DNA of 64,000 nt from Casuarius casuarius (GCA_003342895.1 PTFA01000111.1:1586199-1650198), one strand, 5' to 3'. Numbered from the stretch's first letter, positions 25,701-39,152 are shown. A program made the numbers and translations. The notes: generated from the letters alone by a model not told the origin.

Positions 25701-27167
25701 ACTTTTTTTTTTTTCCTCCTTAAAAGAAGGAAAGTTATATAAAGCGCAGCAAAAGATTTAGGATTTAGCATTTTAATCCTGACTCCACCCCTTATCTTTT
25801 AGGTACCTGTCCTATGTACACTCCTAAATTTCCTACACAATGCTCAGGCAGAATTAAGTGCCTGAAAAGACAAGGCACTGTCTCATACACCACTATCAAT
25901 GTACCAGGTGTATATATTGACAAATAGAAAATATAAGAATAGATGGTTTTCAAGGAGGCTTGTTCACTCTTTGGAGCTTCATTGCTACCAGAGAATGTCT
26001 TCTTCTTGTCACTAAAGGTGTACACTAGCTTTCTTGCTTGCCTCTACTCAGTATTTACACCAGTCTCAAAAAAAGTGAGAGATCAATGTAATTCTCTTCT
26101 TTCCCACATATAAGGAGGTTAGGACGTAAAATTTCATTTCAACACACCTTTTCTTTTCTCAGATAAAATATCCTTGCTTCACAGCCTTTACTAATTTATG
26201 AACTCCTGCTAGAAATTTTGCATATGCAATGATGTATTTGAGCTCATTTTTCTTAATCACCTTTCATAAACACCTTAAAATTATTTCATGGGTACCGAGA
26301 GGTCTCCAAACCACAGAAAGAAACCAACTATAGGTATGCTATGATCTCTTGTGGAAAAAGATATCTTCCACCCTTGTCACTAGAGTTGTTTCATGTTGCT
26401 TGAGTCTTAGGTTCTCAAGAAAGAACCAAGTGTGAACATGGACTTCATCCTTGTGCTTAAGGCACTTGTATGAAGAAAACAAGCATTCTCATTCATACTT
26501 TTAAGATAGTTTCTCTATAGACAACGTGCTTGGATACAAGATCATTTAAATTATAATGTATTAAAATATAGTACTATCTTTGCACAAGGAGTAACTGGAA
26601 TTAATATTCCTTCAACCCCTAATCAGTGCTCCCCGCATGGATGACAGATCACTGCCTACTCTGTTATCACAGGGAGTAAAGTGAAATAGTGTAGGAGGAA
26701 GCTGTGAATGCTTCCTTTTTAAAGTGTCAGGAGGCCTAAGTGTTTTGTATATTGTACAGAAATGTCCAAGTTGCAAGTTCATTTGGGCATACAGTGCAAA
26801 ATTTGTTTTTAATATACATATGCTGAGGGATTGCTTGGGCCTGTACAGACTAAAGAGAGTTGGACTCAGTGAATATATGATACTGAGCTGCAGAACTGAC
26901 TTAAAGTATCTGGCATGAGTCCTCCTGAGGATTAATATATATGGTCTCTCTCAAATTGTCTGTTGGTTATACCTTAAGATGGCTCTTCCTTCCCTTCTTC
27001 CTCCACCAGGTGGATGCCATTTCCCTAGAGTGAAAAGTGTCTAACTTTCTTCACTCAGAGGAGAAAATTAAACCAAGATTTGGGTAAATAGGGTAAAGTA
27101 TTAAATGAATGTAATACCATCCACAGCTGCCATTAGATTTTGTTAGAAACTGATCTGTTAGAATCAG

Positions 27168-27195
27168 AACTGGTTTGGTTGAATCCAAACCAGTT
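27168..27195. repeat. Perfect 11-bp inverted repeat
   Basis: AACTGGTTTGG (27168-27178) and CCAAACCAGTT (27185-27195) are exact reverse complements around the 6-nt loop TTGAAT. AACC-type motifs continue on the right flank. Could be a small hairpin or the core of an old palindromic element. Confidence 0.85.
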
Positions 27196-28226
27196 AGACC
27201 AACCCAACCAAAGAAGATAGCAGAGTGATTCTAGCAAAACTTAGTAGGCACACAGGCAGAAAAGTGTGCTATTAGCTCTCTGACGTTTCTGGAAAACTCT
27301 GTTTAAAACTGAAGAAGTTTTTAATATGACATCTTTGCAAGGTTTTTGAGGCTTACAGCTTTAAAGATAACAATACTCTCCTTAGGTCACACTTTTTGCA
27401 CTCACATGCCTTTTGGATGCTGGCTTTAGCTGTCGGCTGCTTCTTGTTGTGAGAAATACATTTTGATTTGCCATGTTAGATGCAGATTCTTTAACACTGG
27501 AAATAATATTAAGAGGGTTTCATTTTTATTACAAATAGTTGTTGTTATCTTCTGGAAGGAGTTATTTGTTCAGTTTTCAGCACTGACAGATTATTAGACA
27601 GGAGATCCAAAGGGCAGCTAGACTGAAATTTTTGAATGCATATCATGCAGTAATTAGTTGCTATTTCTTAATGGGCAAGCCTCTCCTCTCAATACAATGC
27701 NGCCTTCTACACCTAGCAATCTGTTCAGTCAGTAAATCAGACTGTTGATCTATGAATAATAACAAGTTGTCTTACAAAAATGAAACTTAGTTTTTGACAT
27801 AGGTGTATCTTTTGCCTCCTAACATCTCTCCTTCTGTTCTCTCTGAGACTTCTTTCTTTTCAATTCCCCTTTCACTAGGACATTTCCTTTGGATGAGAGC
27901 ATTATATCAGTAGCTGATCAGTATTCACATGCTGCTGTTTCTTGGAATATGTAAAGTGTATTATATTGGCCTTTTCTTCAGTGAAGGTAATATTTTGGAT
28001 TTCTGTCCTCTAATGAGAAGCCAAACCTAAAAAACAAAAACAAAAACAAACACCCCCAAAGTGCAATTTTGGGAGTGAAGGCAGAAATTTGACTGATATT
28101 TGTCCTCCCCAAAATGGTGATCAATATTTGGCGAAAGGTCCAAAATTTCTTAGAGAAGAACTAACAGACAGGCAAAATGCTGTCCCTTAAGGAAGCTAGT
28201 ACAAAACATATTCACAGCACATTTTT

Positions 28227-28246
28227 GTCTACCTTTGGAGGTAGAC
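28227..28246. repeat. 8-bp-arm hairpin
   Basis: GTCTACCT and AGGTAGAC flank TTGG. Short, and possibly chance. Confidence 0.6.
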
Positions 28247-28967
28247 TCTGCTGTCAGCAAAAAATTATTCTAAAAATGGATGAACAAATGGCCAACATTT
28301 TGGTCAGAAGTTATCATTCCCTACAATTTCACACTTTATTTAGGGAAGAAGCAGCTCACAGTATTGCTTAAACACGAGTAATCTTGTAGAGGAAACATCT
28401 AGGATATTCTTTAAAGTTAGCTGCTGAAGCCTAGTAATGCGAAGAAATATTATTTTGTTATGCTGCAGAAATATTATCTTGATAGTGAATTTTTAGTAAG
28501 CTAGTACCTAACACAGATATATACTAGTGGAAACAAGAAGTGGAAAATTGATGAATTTTTCTGAAATAGAAGCATCTACCATCTTCAAGCTTGAGTAGCC
28601 AGCCAGCATAAATGACAACGACTTTGTAGACATGGGCAAGGAGGAAAGGAGTGTTGACTTGTTCCACTGTTCCTGCAATTTTCTGTTGCTTTCAGCTGTG
28701 GATTGGAAATAAACAGGGCATGAGTGTAGGGCAGTATCTTCATTCCCTCTTCCAAGTCTACAACAAATTGTGATGTGTTGCTGATTGAGTATTCTTTTTC
28801 ATTTATAGATACACTAGAAATTGGTTCCTGTATATGACCTGTGAATAATGAAGTGATGTTTCTCAAGGAAGATTCACCATGGGTCTTGACATCATTATTT
28901 CTCCCTGATAAAATGCAGAGAGATCAGAGAATTGCAGCCAGCTTATTCACTTCAAATACTGTTTTGT

Positions 28968-29020
28968 ATGTTTTTTTGTTTTGTTTTTTGTTTTGTTTGT
29001 TTGCTTGTTTTTTTGTTGTT
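28968..29020. repeat. (TTTTG)n-like tract
   Basis: T-rich sequence with repeated GTTTT units; simple repeat. Confidence 0.85.
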
Positions 29021-30239
29021 TGAGGATGAACAGGTGGTTTGATTATGAGTCCATCATAGTCACTGTAGCCAGTGATGAAATCTTCAGTTTGGTATGCTAG
29101 TCAGACAAGTGCATAGTCAGAAAGGCATAGAAGCCATAGAGACTTCTATAATTTCCAGAACTCTCTAGAAAGAGCAGTGGAAATTTGTGTCAGAAATTCT
29201 TATTCTTTGTATCATCTGCTGGAAAAAAGCAGTTACTGTGTTGACATGAACACAGCCTACAGATTTTCCATTCAGGAGGTACATTTATACCTACTGAAGT
29301 GAGCCTTATCTGTCTTTTTAGACATAACAGATGTGATACAGACTGCATATAGTACTGCCAAATAGAGATCATAAGGTTCCCTTGAAAAAAGAAAGTAATT
29401 TTACCTACTTCAAATTTCTATAATTGATTTCTACATCTTAGTTTGTCTTCTATTTACAGTTAATTGAGAAATAGGCGCCTTTATGGAATGATTCATCTCA
29501 TAAAGCTGACATCTAAAAAGGGTCAAACGAATCATGACCTAAAACGCCCCATTTCTCTCCATTAATTTTAAAGAAATACTAGGCTAACTTTCTCAGAGGT
29601 AAATGTAGACTCGCTGTAGATTTCTAGGACAGGATTCAGTTGCCAAAATATATGAATTTGATCCCTTTTTTTTTAACCTTAAGTGATCCCACCTTGACTC
29701 CAGCTGACTGCCAACCTCTATTCCTTGCTCTGTGGTGTCTGGATCTTGGACTGGTAGATACTACACAGAACATAAGAGAAACACACTTTCTTCTTGAGGA
29801 GCACCTAGAAGCTAGGTGGACCCTACAGTGCCTAAAATGTCACTGGTAGCAAATGTTTAGACAATTGAACTACCTACTCTGCTAAAATCAGTTGAGATAA
29901 ATACCTGGGTGGGTGTATTTAAATGAGAAGTATTTGGTGATGCTGGAATTATCGTGGAAGCATAACAAGTTCCTAACAGCTATATTTAAAAGCTCTTTTT
30001 CAGGCCGTATTCCTTTGACTGCAGAGTAAGGGAATAAAATATGAAGAAATTTATGATTTCCTCTCTTATGAATCCTTTTAGGGTCATAAGAACCATAGAA
30101 GTACCTTTGCATATGGAACATGATTCAGTACAGATATTTCATTCTCTGCCAGCATCTTTAGTCAACTCCCTGCTGCGCATAGTGCAGTAAACAGAGGCAG
30201 ATAATAGATAATTTGGCAGCTAGAAATGCTGTTGGTTTC

Positions 30240-30540
30240 AACCTTTTTTTTCTCCCTGATATTTTGGGAGGGGGAGCAGCTTTTTGTGTTTTCTTCCTTG
30301 CTTTTTGGACTCTGAAGTCCTCCCCCCCGCCTTTTTTTTTACCACGCTCCCTCCCCCTACATTTCCCTGTTTTTTCCACAGTTTGTAAGGAGTGGTGTCA
30401 TTCCTGCTCTTGGCAGCTTGTTAGTGAGTTTTTATTTATTCGTTTAATTTATTTACTTAGTCAGACTTTTTGTGGTGGGAGGCTTTTTTTTTTTTTGCAA
30501 AGCTTTTCTTTCCTCCCCTAGCACTTCCTTGTTGGCTTAA

Positions 30541-30571
<31 letters not shown>

Positions 30572-31025
30572 CTTCTTTTTTTTTTTATAGAGACAGGGGA
30601 TGTTTTTCTTCCTGTTTGTGTAGGAGGGTTGTTTGCCTGGTGGGATTTTTTTTATTATTTTCTCCCTCTCCTAGCACTTATTTGTGGGGAGTTGTTTACT
30701 TATCTACTTATTTTAGTTTTTGTGGGGGGTTTCTTTACTTATTTAGGCAGAGAGTTTATAGGATTCTTTTGTGTTTTTTCCGTAGCTTAACATTTTTGAT
30801 TCACCTAGCAATTTCCATGGGGTTTATATATATTTTTTTAAGTTATTAGATTATATCAGGTTTTTATTTATTTAAGCAAGGGTTGTGGGGGGGGGGTGTC
30901 TGTTTTTCTTTTTTTTTCTTTAATTTCCCCTCCAATGTTTTGGATTTGTGTGGTTTTTTTCCTTACTTATGTGGTGTGTTTTGTTTGTTTGCTTTCCTGA
31001 AATCCTGATTTGTGCTTGTAGTTAT
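30240..31025. repeat. T-rich, A-poor degenerate tandem array
   Basis: About 785 bp of strongly strand-biased sequence: very T-rich with G runs and few A. A loose unit recurs: a C-rich start such as CTCCCCTAGCACTT (about 30512), CTCTCCTAGCACTT (about 30666), TTCACCTAGCAATT (about 30800) and CCCCTCCAATGTTT (about 30926). Each is followed by TTTGTGGGG-type and TTTACTTATTTA-type blocks and long T runs. Spacing between unit starts is about 125-155 bp. The low A content on this strand removes stop codons, so overlapping open frames of about 75-105 codons arise without being genes. The array runs directly into the GC-rich start of a CR1 copy on the same strand, so it may belong to that element's 5' side, but it could equally be an unrelated minisatellite. 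Confidence 0.7.
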
Positions 31026-31880
31026 CTCTGGCAGCTCCTGGTGGGTGGGTGCAGGCTGCTCCGGGCAGCTGGAGACCAGCCCGGGCCCGTGGCAGACCTC
31101 TGCCCCAGGGGGCCGGGGAGGAGGGTGCTGCCTGGCGGTGGAGGCGAGGATGGTGCGGTCTGGGCCCGGCGCTGGGCCCTGGGGGGAGTGGGGGCTGCCG
31201 GCTCAGCGACAGCGGGTGCAGATACAGCTGAGGTGCTCAACACCACCTTTGCCTCAGCCTTCCCCAAGAAGGTCTCCCCAGACTCGGTGCCTGGAGATGG
31301 GGCTCAAGGAGAAGGGTTCACCACTTACCTACCCGTGAGGGTATTAAACGGAGTCAGCGATCTGTGGGGGAATCTTGACCCACACTTGGTCTCAGTGGGA
31401 CACATCCAGTCCAGAAGGATGTTGATAAACACAGCCGAGCTCAGCAGAGGGTCCCCAAGGCGGTGGGGGCTGGAGCACGTGCCCCATGAGGAGAGGCTGG
31501 GGGAGCTGGGCTTGCTCAGCCTGGGGAAGGGGCAGCTTTGGGGGCACCAAACAGCCCCTCAGTGCCTATGAGGAGTCATGGAGGAGACAGAGATGGGCTT
31601 CTCGCAGCAAGGCATGATGGGAGGGAGAGAGAGACACAATATATTGAGGTTCAAGCTGGTTATAAGGGAAAAAATGCTCACTATCAGGATTATTAATTAC
31701 CTGCACAGGTTGCCCAAAGAACTTGCAGGATATTGGTCCTTGGAGGTTTTCTAGACTCAGCTGGACAAAGTCCTGAGCAACCTGGTCTGAATTTGATACG
31801 GGCCTTGCTTTGAGCAGAAGGGTGGGCTGGAGTCCTCCTGAAGTCACCTTCTACCTGAATGTTTCTATGCTGTGTCATTC
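31026..31880 (+). mobile_element. CR1 LINE, GC-rich, internally deleted, with 3' end
   Basis: The first about 200 bp is GC- and CpG-rich and of uncertain origin. From about 31230 the translation VLNTTFASAFPKKVSPDSVP resembles the ORF2 stretch between endonuclease and reverse transcriptase. The central RT is absent, and recognisable CR1 resumes at GLEHVPHEERLGELGLLSLGKGQL (about 31467-31540), the C-terminal region of ORF2. The 3' untranslated region follows, with a terminal CTGAATGTTTCTATG-like end near 31873. One open frame runs from the T-rich array through the GC-rich part and the junction (30948-31571, 207 codons). Its composition matches decayed CR1 rather than a host protein. It is likely a different CR1 subfamily from the copies at 19.3 and 42.5 kb. 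Confidence 0.85.
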
Positions 31881-33917
31881 AACAGACATGTATCTTCCCA
31901 GTTGATAGCTTGGGCTATCCGCATAGTTCAGGTCACAGAGTTCATGAAAATACAAAATATTTATTTTAGAGTGCCTAAAGATTAAACTTCATATCTTCAA
32001 CCTTGTTTCTGGAACTTGCTAATTTTCGGTCTCTCTAGAGCTCAAGGGATCACATCAGAATAATGAGGACAAAAGCAGCAAGGTTCAGGGTTCATTTTCA
32101 CGTTCTTATTGAGAAAGCTGAGTGAAAGGAATTGAAATGACGTTTTGTGCCTGTACTGTTCATTGGCTCTTTCACAATCACTCCTGGGTGCCTCAGTAAC
32201 AAATTGGTGTTTTCTCAGGGAATCTTTTTCATCATCTTAATTGCATACTGGATTTAAGAATGCAGTAGGTCCTGTCTGCAGATCCAGACTGATAAAAGGA
32301 AAGCAGAACTGCAGAGCTTGTTCAACAGAAACCATAATGGTTTCTCCTCTTTATTCCAGTGGTGGCACAAATGAGGCAAGGGGAAAAAGTAGGAATTTAT
32401 CTTACCTCACAAGTTTAGAATCTGATGCAAAAGAAAGCAAATATTTCTTATGTGCTTTTTTCCTCTCAACTAAGCTGCATCATAACTGCAGACAGGGGAG
32501 AAGTCAAAAACATAGATTCTCAAAGCTGTCAAGTTTTTCACAGACATAAATTTTGCAAGATTCCTCCATCCTTACTTCTTTTTTCCAAGACCATTTCAGT
32601 TAGCATTTTTAAACACAGGAATTACTTCTGTGTGCAGTAAGTAAGTACCACAAAATTTGGAACTACCAATAAACAGTGGGTAGTTTATACAGATGATTGC
32701 AGCCTGATTCTGTCTCTTGCAGTGAAGAAAATGTCACTCATTCTATGTAGTGTTCATCCTATTATTGCTTATTTTGTGTGTTTTGTTTTTCTGAATGCAT
32801 GTATAATGTTAGGCATTTTTTTTTCTGAACAGTTTTCAGCTAACAAGCAAAAAATTCATAAAGAATTATAACATTGTTTATTTAATTTTTGGAGCAAGTA
32901 TAATGTATACAGTTTTGTTTCTCTTTCTTTATACCCCTGCTCCTCCTTGGATTTTCTTCAAGGGTCTTTCTCTTTCTGATATATTTCACCTGACAATAAG
33001 CTTAATTACATATGTATTTTCTAAATGTACCTATTTCAACTGGAGGCCAGCCCCTTTCTTGAAAAAATAGATAAGTGGTGTTCCGCTAGTTCCTGACCTT
33101 TCTTAAATCCGCCCTTTGTCAGAGATAGATGGCAGAACTAAAGATGCTGCAACTGGACAGTGAAAAACTTGCTTTCTGTAAGAGATATTTTAGGAATATT
33201 TAAATGGAATAGATTTTATAATATCTGAAAAATTAATGATTTTCTTTAGATCTTTCTTGCACTCCTCTTCTACCACTACTGTCTGTAATCACTGATCAAT
33301 GAGCCACATTCTAAAATAAGGACTATCAAAAAAATGCCTATATGGGAAACTGGACACCTATACTAGGGACAGATAATCTGCTGTGCGGCTGGCTGATTTT
33401 GAAGACAGAAGAAAGCAAATTTTTTAAAAAATCATCATTATATATGTTCATTTGCATTCTAAAGAATCACTGTAGATTCTAATTGTCAAGGGAATTAATA
33501 GAAGGTGTCCTATCATGAAGATATCTTGCAGGCTAAACACGTAACTGTAATAAATTAATGATAAATGAAAACCATTTTGTTCAATGGGATACAGATATGG
33601 CTCTGTTGTTTGGAAGTCTTACGAAACTAATTTGGAGGAAGTTTCTTTCATGAAGTTTAATTATAAGTCAGTACAGGTAGAAGTTAAAATACTTGACTTC
33701 AAACAATAGATGGGATTCATAATCGATATTTACCCAGTTATGAAGATGTAGACCTGAGGTAAAAGGCAAATTTAGAAGTGTATTATTGGAAACAGAGCTG
33801 TTCCAGTACACTTTGTTACTGGTTAAACACATTAAAATGTCCTACTGTTTGAATAGGGTAGAGAATTATGTAGAGTATTATGTTAAGGGTTATACAATCC
33901 AGAGGGTTTTTTTTCAG

Positions 33918-33957
33918 TATATATGTGTGTGTGTATATATATATATTTTTTTTTTTT
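33918..33957. repeat. (TG)n/(TA)n plus poly(T)
   Basis: GTGTGTGTGTATATATATATA followed by T13 and CTTGCAG. The last part imitates a polypyrimidine tract and 3' splice site, but no open exon follows. Confidence 0.85.
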
Positions 33958-36706
33958 CTTGCAGAACTTTTTAAGTACATTTCTTAATTGACTTTTTAGT
34001 TATATTTACACAGAATTGTTTGGAGTTCTAACTAAACCTGTTATTTTACTGAGTATAATTAATCTGGTAAACCCACAAAATTAATACATTTAATAATAAA
34101 TTTTCATATAACACTGATTTGTTTATACTTTAAAGTTTTTGTAATTGTGTTCTAGAAATGGTTCATGGTAATGAAAAAGCAGACAGCGAGAGCAAATGTA
34201 CACTCAAAAAATTGGAGAAAAAGAAGTCAATTTATACAAGACATATTTTTATGATTTTGTAGCATTCAAACTGGAAATAATAGTAAAATTTGAAAAATTC
34301 AAGATAATATTCAAGTAATTGTATAACTTCGAGAGGATAAGGTAAGACAGATAGAATATAATGAATTTTACTGTAAATATAGAGAGATCTGTTGTAGGAG
34401 CACAAATGTCAGCACTTCAGAGCATCCAAGAAAATGAATACTTCCTTGACAACTACATTTGAAAATCAGTGTGACAAATGTCACAAAAGGAATAGGATGT
34501 CATGAGGGAGCTATAGAATGTAGAAATCAAAGAAGCCAGATGGCATTTTGTGATTAAGGATGGCGGGAAAACGAAGAAGTATTCCTCTCAGCTAGAAGTT
34601 CATATTATTACTGTGTACTCATCATGCCTGCTAGTCAGTAATTTGCCTTTGGAAGCGTGGAATAGAAAACTATAATGGACAAATCTGGTGGGCCTTCTTG
34701 CAACATGAAAAAAGGCTGCTTACTGGAGAGGATCTCTGGATATCACCAGTATCACTGGACACCCAGCAACACCTGTCAAGGTGAACCTGGCACATATGAA
34801 GAGGATGCAGTAGCCGGTCTTCTTGTTCACATGTTACACAGCAGTAATCCACTTCTACACATGTGTCTTGATGCGTGTGATTAGGAAAGAATGAGTGAGT
34901 GAGATTTAAGTGTCTACCTTTAAGTGAAACCTTTTGACCCTTTTTGCATTTAGTTTTGTTAGGCAGCTTCATGCATGCCCTAACGTCATAGGTATTTCTT
35001 TGTTAAAAGAGTGTTCCTAGCAGTGTAAAGCATCTAAGAACATTTCAGATTTTTTTGTGTTCAAATATTCTAAGCCAAAGTCCATAGAAAAACTTATTTG
35101 GATATAATAAGGTTGCATCAAATCCAGAGTTATATTTTTCCTTCACTTCCCTTCCTGCACGCACATAAAACCTGATTCATAATGTGGGTATTTTCCTGCC
35201 TTCTCTTGAAGCATTGAAGACTGACCACAGCTGCAGACAGGACACAGACAGGAATTTCCAAAACTTTGCATGCTATTGGTATCTGAAGTATTCAGGAGCT
35301 ACATCCCAAACACATTTGAAGNGTCGAGAGGAAACATTCCCTTGTTAGAGTGGCAGAAACTTTGTGGGTGTTTTGTTCCTCCTCAGAAACATGGGGCATT
35401 GTATGTTTCTTGAATCATATGCATTTAATAATAAATGTTTATTATTTTATATGCAATAATGCTAATAGATAATGCCCCCATGTCATCCTGTCCTTTTTTT
35501 GTAGTAGTAGTAGTACATTATATGTGCAGCTGTTTATATTTTGCCATGGTTCCTACATTTCTTATAAAGTATGGAGAATTATTTTGTGTTCAGAGGTACT
35601 GTGTTCATAGATACTCTATGAGCTCTTAAAATACAACTCTTAGTTGCCTATAATTTCAGAAGAGCTTAGATTAGATGAGGAAACCCTTTCAGTCCTGTGT
35701 ATTTTCATTCCTAATAAATTGTCTGATGGAAGAAGAAAAAATATCTGCCACATCACTATGATGAATTCTCACAAGGACATGTAGAAATATAAAGTTTTGC
35801 ATGGCAACACTATGAAAATTGCAAAAGACATTTTCTTCAACTTTCCTTCGTAACTGCTTAAGTTTTAGTGGTTAAGACAACAGTGAGATAGATTGCTTAT
35901 AGTCTCACTGCCTATCCAGGCTATATATCCTCAAAGACTTACTCAGAAAAAAATAAAATCAAGCTTTTTAATTCAAGAGTGTTCTTTCTGAATAAATAAC
36001 CAAAGAAAATCCTAACTACACTCAGTAGAAAAGGAAGGGAAGGAAACAGGGAGAATAAATCAAAACCAGGCTTACTTATTATGACTAGTAAGCATTATAT
36101 CTGTAAAATGTACAGTAGACTCAAGCAGGCACCAGTGCTAATCAATATTTTGGATGCTAAAGAGTTTCTGAAAATTTTCAAAAAATTCGTAGAATGATAT
36201 AAAAATGAGTGTTAAAAGATAAATATAGCAATATACAACAAAGTTATTTTAACTATTATTTATGATCATAAATGTAGTCAATTTACTTTGTGAAAGCAAA
36301 GAGTAATGAGCAGATCTTGATTAAAGAGGGCAAAAGTTATCCATTAGTTTTTTTAGGGACAGGAGTTTTAAAAATGTCCTATTGTACTCCAAATAATTCT
36401 TAGTGGTATATGAACTTTGCCAAGTCTTTTAGAGTGTGTTGGAAACTTCAGCATTCCTTTTATATAAAGAAAGTCAGGCATGAGCATGTCTGGGATTTAT
36501 AGCTGAATCATAATTCTATTAATGATTTGCTACACTCAGAGTTACATCTTCTGTTGCTCACACGTTATTAGAAGTACTGTGATGTATTTTCCTAGTCATT
36601 CTGAACTTAAAGAATCTGAAGAAGGAAATGGGAATTCCCAAAAGATGTGACTTCCCAACGATGTCATTAAGAGCCACCCTTCCATAGAAATAGCAATACA
36701 TATTGA

Positions 36707-36770
36707 ATATAATATAATAAATATAATATAATATAATATAATATAATATAATATAATATAATATAATAAA
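36707..36770. repeat. (TATAA)n microsatellite
   Basis: About a dozen units of a 5-bp TATAA repeat with one 4-A variant at each end. Likely length-variable. Confidence 0.95.
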
Positions 36771-38887
36771 TAGAAATGCCACTACCCCATGGGGCAGCAT
36801 ATCCAGCGGCTGGAGGCATTTAAACATTTCCTGCTGGTTCTCTGCACTCTAAAACACAGACACCTCACTTCAGCATTTGTAATAATCTTGAAGGACACCT
36901 ACCTATTTCTACAGAGACAACAAAGAGAAATAACATTATTTAGATGCACAGTCTCTTCTTTTGAAGGTTCTTAGAAGTGTCTAACATAATAAGAGCTTAA
37001 ATTCCTAGTATCTACCTATTGTCTTAGGTAGGCTACCTGAAATCCCTCTTTCCACTAAGGCTAGATATCTGCAATTTCAGTGGGACAGTGCTCAGGGTAA
37101 GCACACGAATTAAGGGAACAAGATTTTACCCTAGGTTTCTACAGTGTGTTCAAATCCATTTTGATTTTCCTTTGCAAGTGAAAATGTTCTACTATTTTGA
37201 AGCAGACAAACTACCCAGCTCCTTCAGCAATCTGGTATTTGGCCACAAGCTATTCCTAACAAAAGGCACAGTAGAAGCTTGGGAATTTGTGAGTCCAGTG
37301 TCCTACAGTCACAGGGAGCTGTATGGTAGACAGTTAGCCTAGAAAAGCTTATAGAGAATCTGTTTCAAAAATACCCATAAGCATCAAGAAAAAAAATACT
37401 TCCCATCACCTAAAAGTATGGGTAAGAGCTGCAGTACAGAAAAACCAAACAACCAACATTGTTTTCCCCTCTCCTGCAAAAACTCTGTAAGGTTCTGCAA
37501 GAAGAAAGAAAAAAGATCAAGAGCATTAGCAAACGTTTATATTTCAAAAATAAGTAATTTTTTGAAAGAATATTTCTGGATGATCCTGGGAAGTGAGCCA
37601 TGCTCCTTGCTATGCTGAAAGGAAAACAACAACAAAAAAGCCATATAGTGAAGCTGATGTGTGAGAAATTCCTTCTTGAAACTAAACCTGGTGTTTGACT
37701 GGTGGGTAGTGTGTAAAAAAATTATATATGAGGCTTTGAGTTCCTTCTGGAGAGTGAGAATACCTAGTACAAAATACAGCCATACCATGTGGCCTTGAAA
37801 AAGATCATTCACTGTATTCTTGTAGATAGCATTAATACAGTTTTGTTCGAATGAAGTAATTATGCCAATTTTTATTTATTGTGGCTCTCGCCCTGTAGAT
37901 TCTTGCCTTCGGATTTCTGTAATGACTCTCTCTATATACATATAGCAAAAACTCAACAGATTTGTATTAGTCATTGTCTATATTCAGATAATATTCAGTA
38001 ATCCTTACACCAAAAAGATTAAAAACTTCAGACTATTCTGAACAGGATGAGTATGAAAAGGGTGCTTTTCTGTTTTTTTTTTTTGTGTGTGTTTGATGTA
38101 TGCTAAGCTATCACTATCAGTTGAAGATGAAAGAAATGTGCATCTTCATTTAGTACCCCATTTCCATTCAAATCATCATGGAGTGTGATGAAGATCAATC
38201 TTATGCTTAGCTACTAAAGAAGAAAAAATGTATGAGTTTAGAAGTCTGCACACATGCTGCGCAAGGAATATATAATAAAAATGGGAGACAAATGACATAC
38301 ATGCCCTTCATTCAAGTAAATAAAAATAAATGATGGGAACTTTTTTCTTGTATTAAATGCAAGTGAAATACCAAGCATTTTGCATCACAGATGTATTAGT
38401 TTCCATGCAACAGAACACTTGATCAAGGCAGTGCCTTTCTAGAAGGACACTGGATCTAAAGANGTTAGCAAAGTATTGATGTCACTCACCACTGTGTGAC
38501 ATAGTGTGACACTTGATACATTAGTGTTAATACCTTTTACATTTTAATAAGATAAGTGACTAATGCATGTGATACTTGAAAAAAAATCTTGTGAAAAGCA
38601 GCTCAGGAACATGAGTATCTACAAAACAAATTACACAAAGCAGAAGAAAATGCAATGTGATGTCCTTGAAATAAGAGGAAATGTGAAGTGGTTGTGTCTT
38701 TTCTGTGTAAGAAAATAAAGCATTATGTTTTTTGTTCATTTGTAAGTACAACTTTATCCAGAATATTTAGCATGTGGGACCAAGAAACAACTTAGAGTAT
38801 TCTTCATGTTAGCCAGTAAGTAAATTGACAAGAGGTTTCAAAAATCTAGTGTGATGATTTTGTGAAAATTAAACTAGAATTTTTGTA

Positions 38888-38948
38888 AATATATATGCAT
38901 ATACAAACACACATATACACATATGTACAGGCACACACATATACGTTT
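38888..38948. repeat. Mixed ATAC/CACA simple repeat
   Basis: Alternating purine-pyrimidine tract with ATATATGCATATAC and CACACATATAC variants. Confidence 0.8.
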
Positions 38949-39105
38949 AGAGATTGTACTGTTGGAAATAATGTTCCTAAAAATACATAGATTCTTGTTT
39001 AGACCATGAAAATGTGTTGTTCAAGAAACATTCAATATATTTTCATATAATATTTAGAAGTCCTTGCTAAAATGTATCTTAGATTTGGACTGCTTCTTTG
39101 ATTCT

Positions 39106-39152
39106 AGTGTATATATATACACATATATACATATATACATATATATATGTAG
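39106..39152. repeat. (TATACA)n microsatellite
   Basis: Imperfect TATACATATA units. Simple repeat. Confidence 0.85.

Larger units (their letters stand above)
23601..30239. other. AT-rich non-coding stretch
   Basis: No gene or recognised transposon. It contains several homopolymer runs (24617-24629 A, 25702-25715 T), a GC-richer section at 24.95-25.15 kb with a TGTGTG tail, a candidate conserved element (25440-25700), two small inverted repeats (27168-27195, 28227-28246) and a TTTTG-rich tract (28968-29020). A 124-codon minus-strand frame (24812-25186) has no recognised motif. Confidence 0.6.

Noticed and set aside
30213..30849. Overlapping 75-105-codon frames rich in Phe/Leu
   Set aside because: They arise because the T-rich strand has few A and so few stop codons; not coding.
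33918..33970. Polypyrimidine tract and CTTGCAG resembling a 3' splice site
   Set aside because: It lies within a TG/TA/T simple repeat and no open exon follows.
34670..34972. Cys/His-containing 100-codon minus-strand frame
   Set aside because: Cysteine spacing does not fit a zinc finger or knot family that I know, and there is no signal peptide or splice context.
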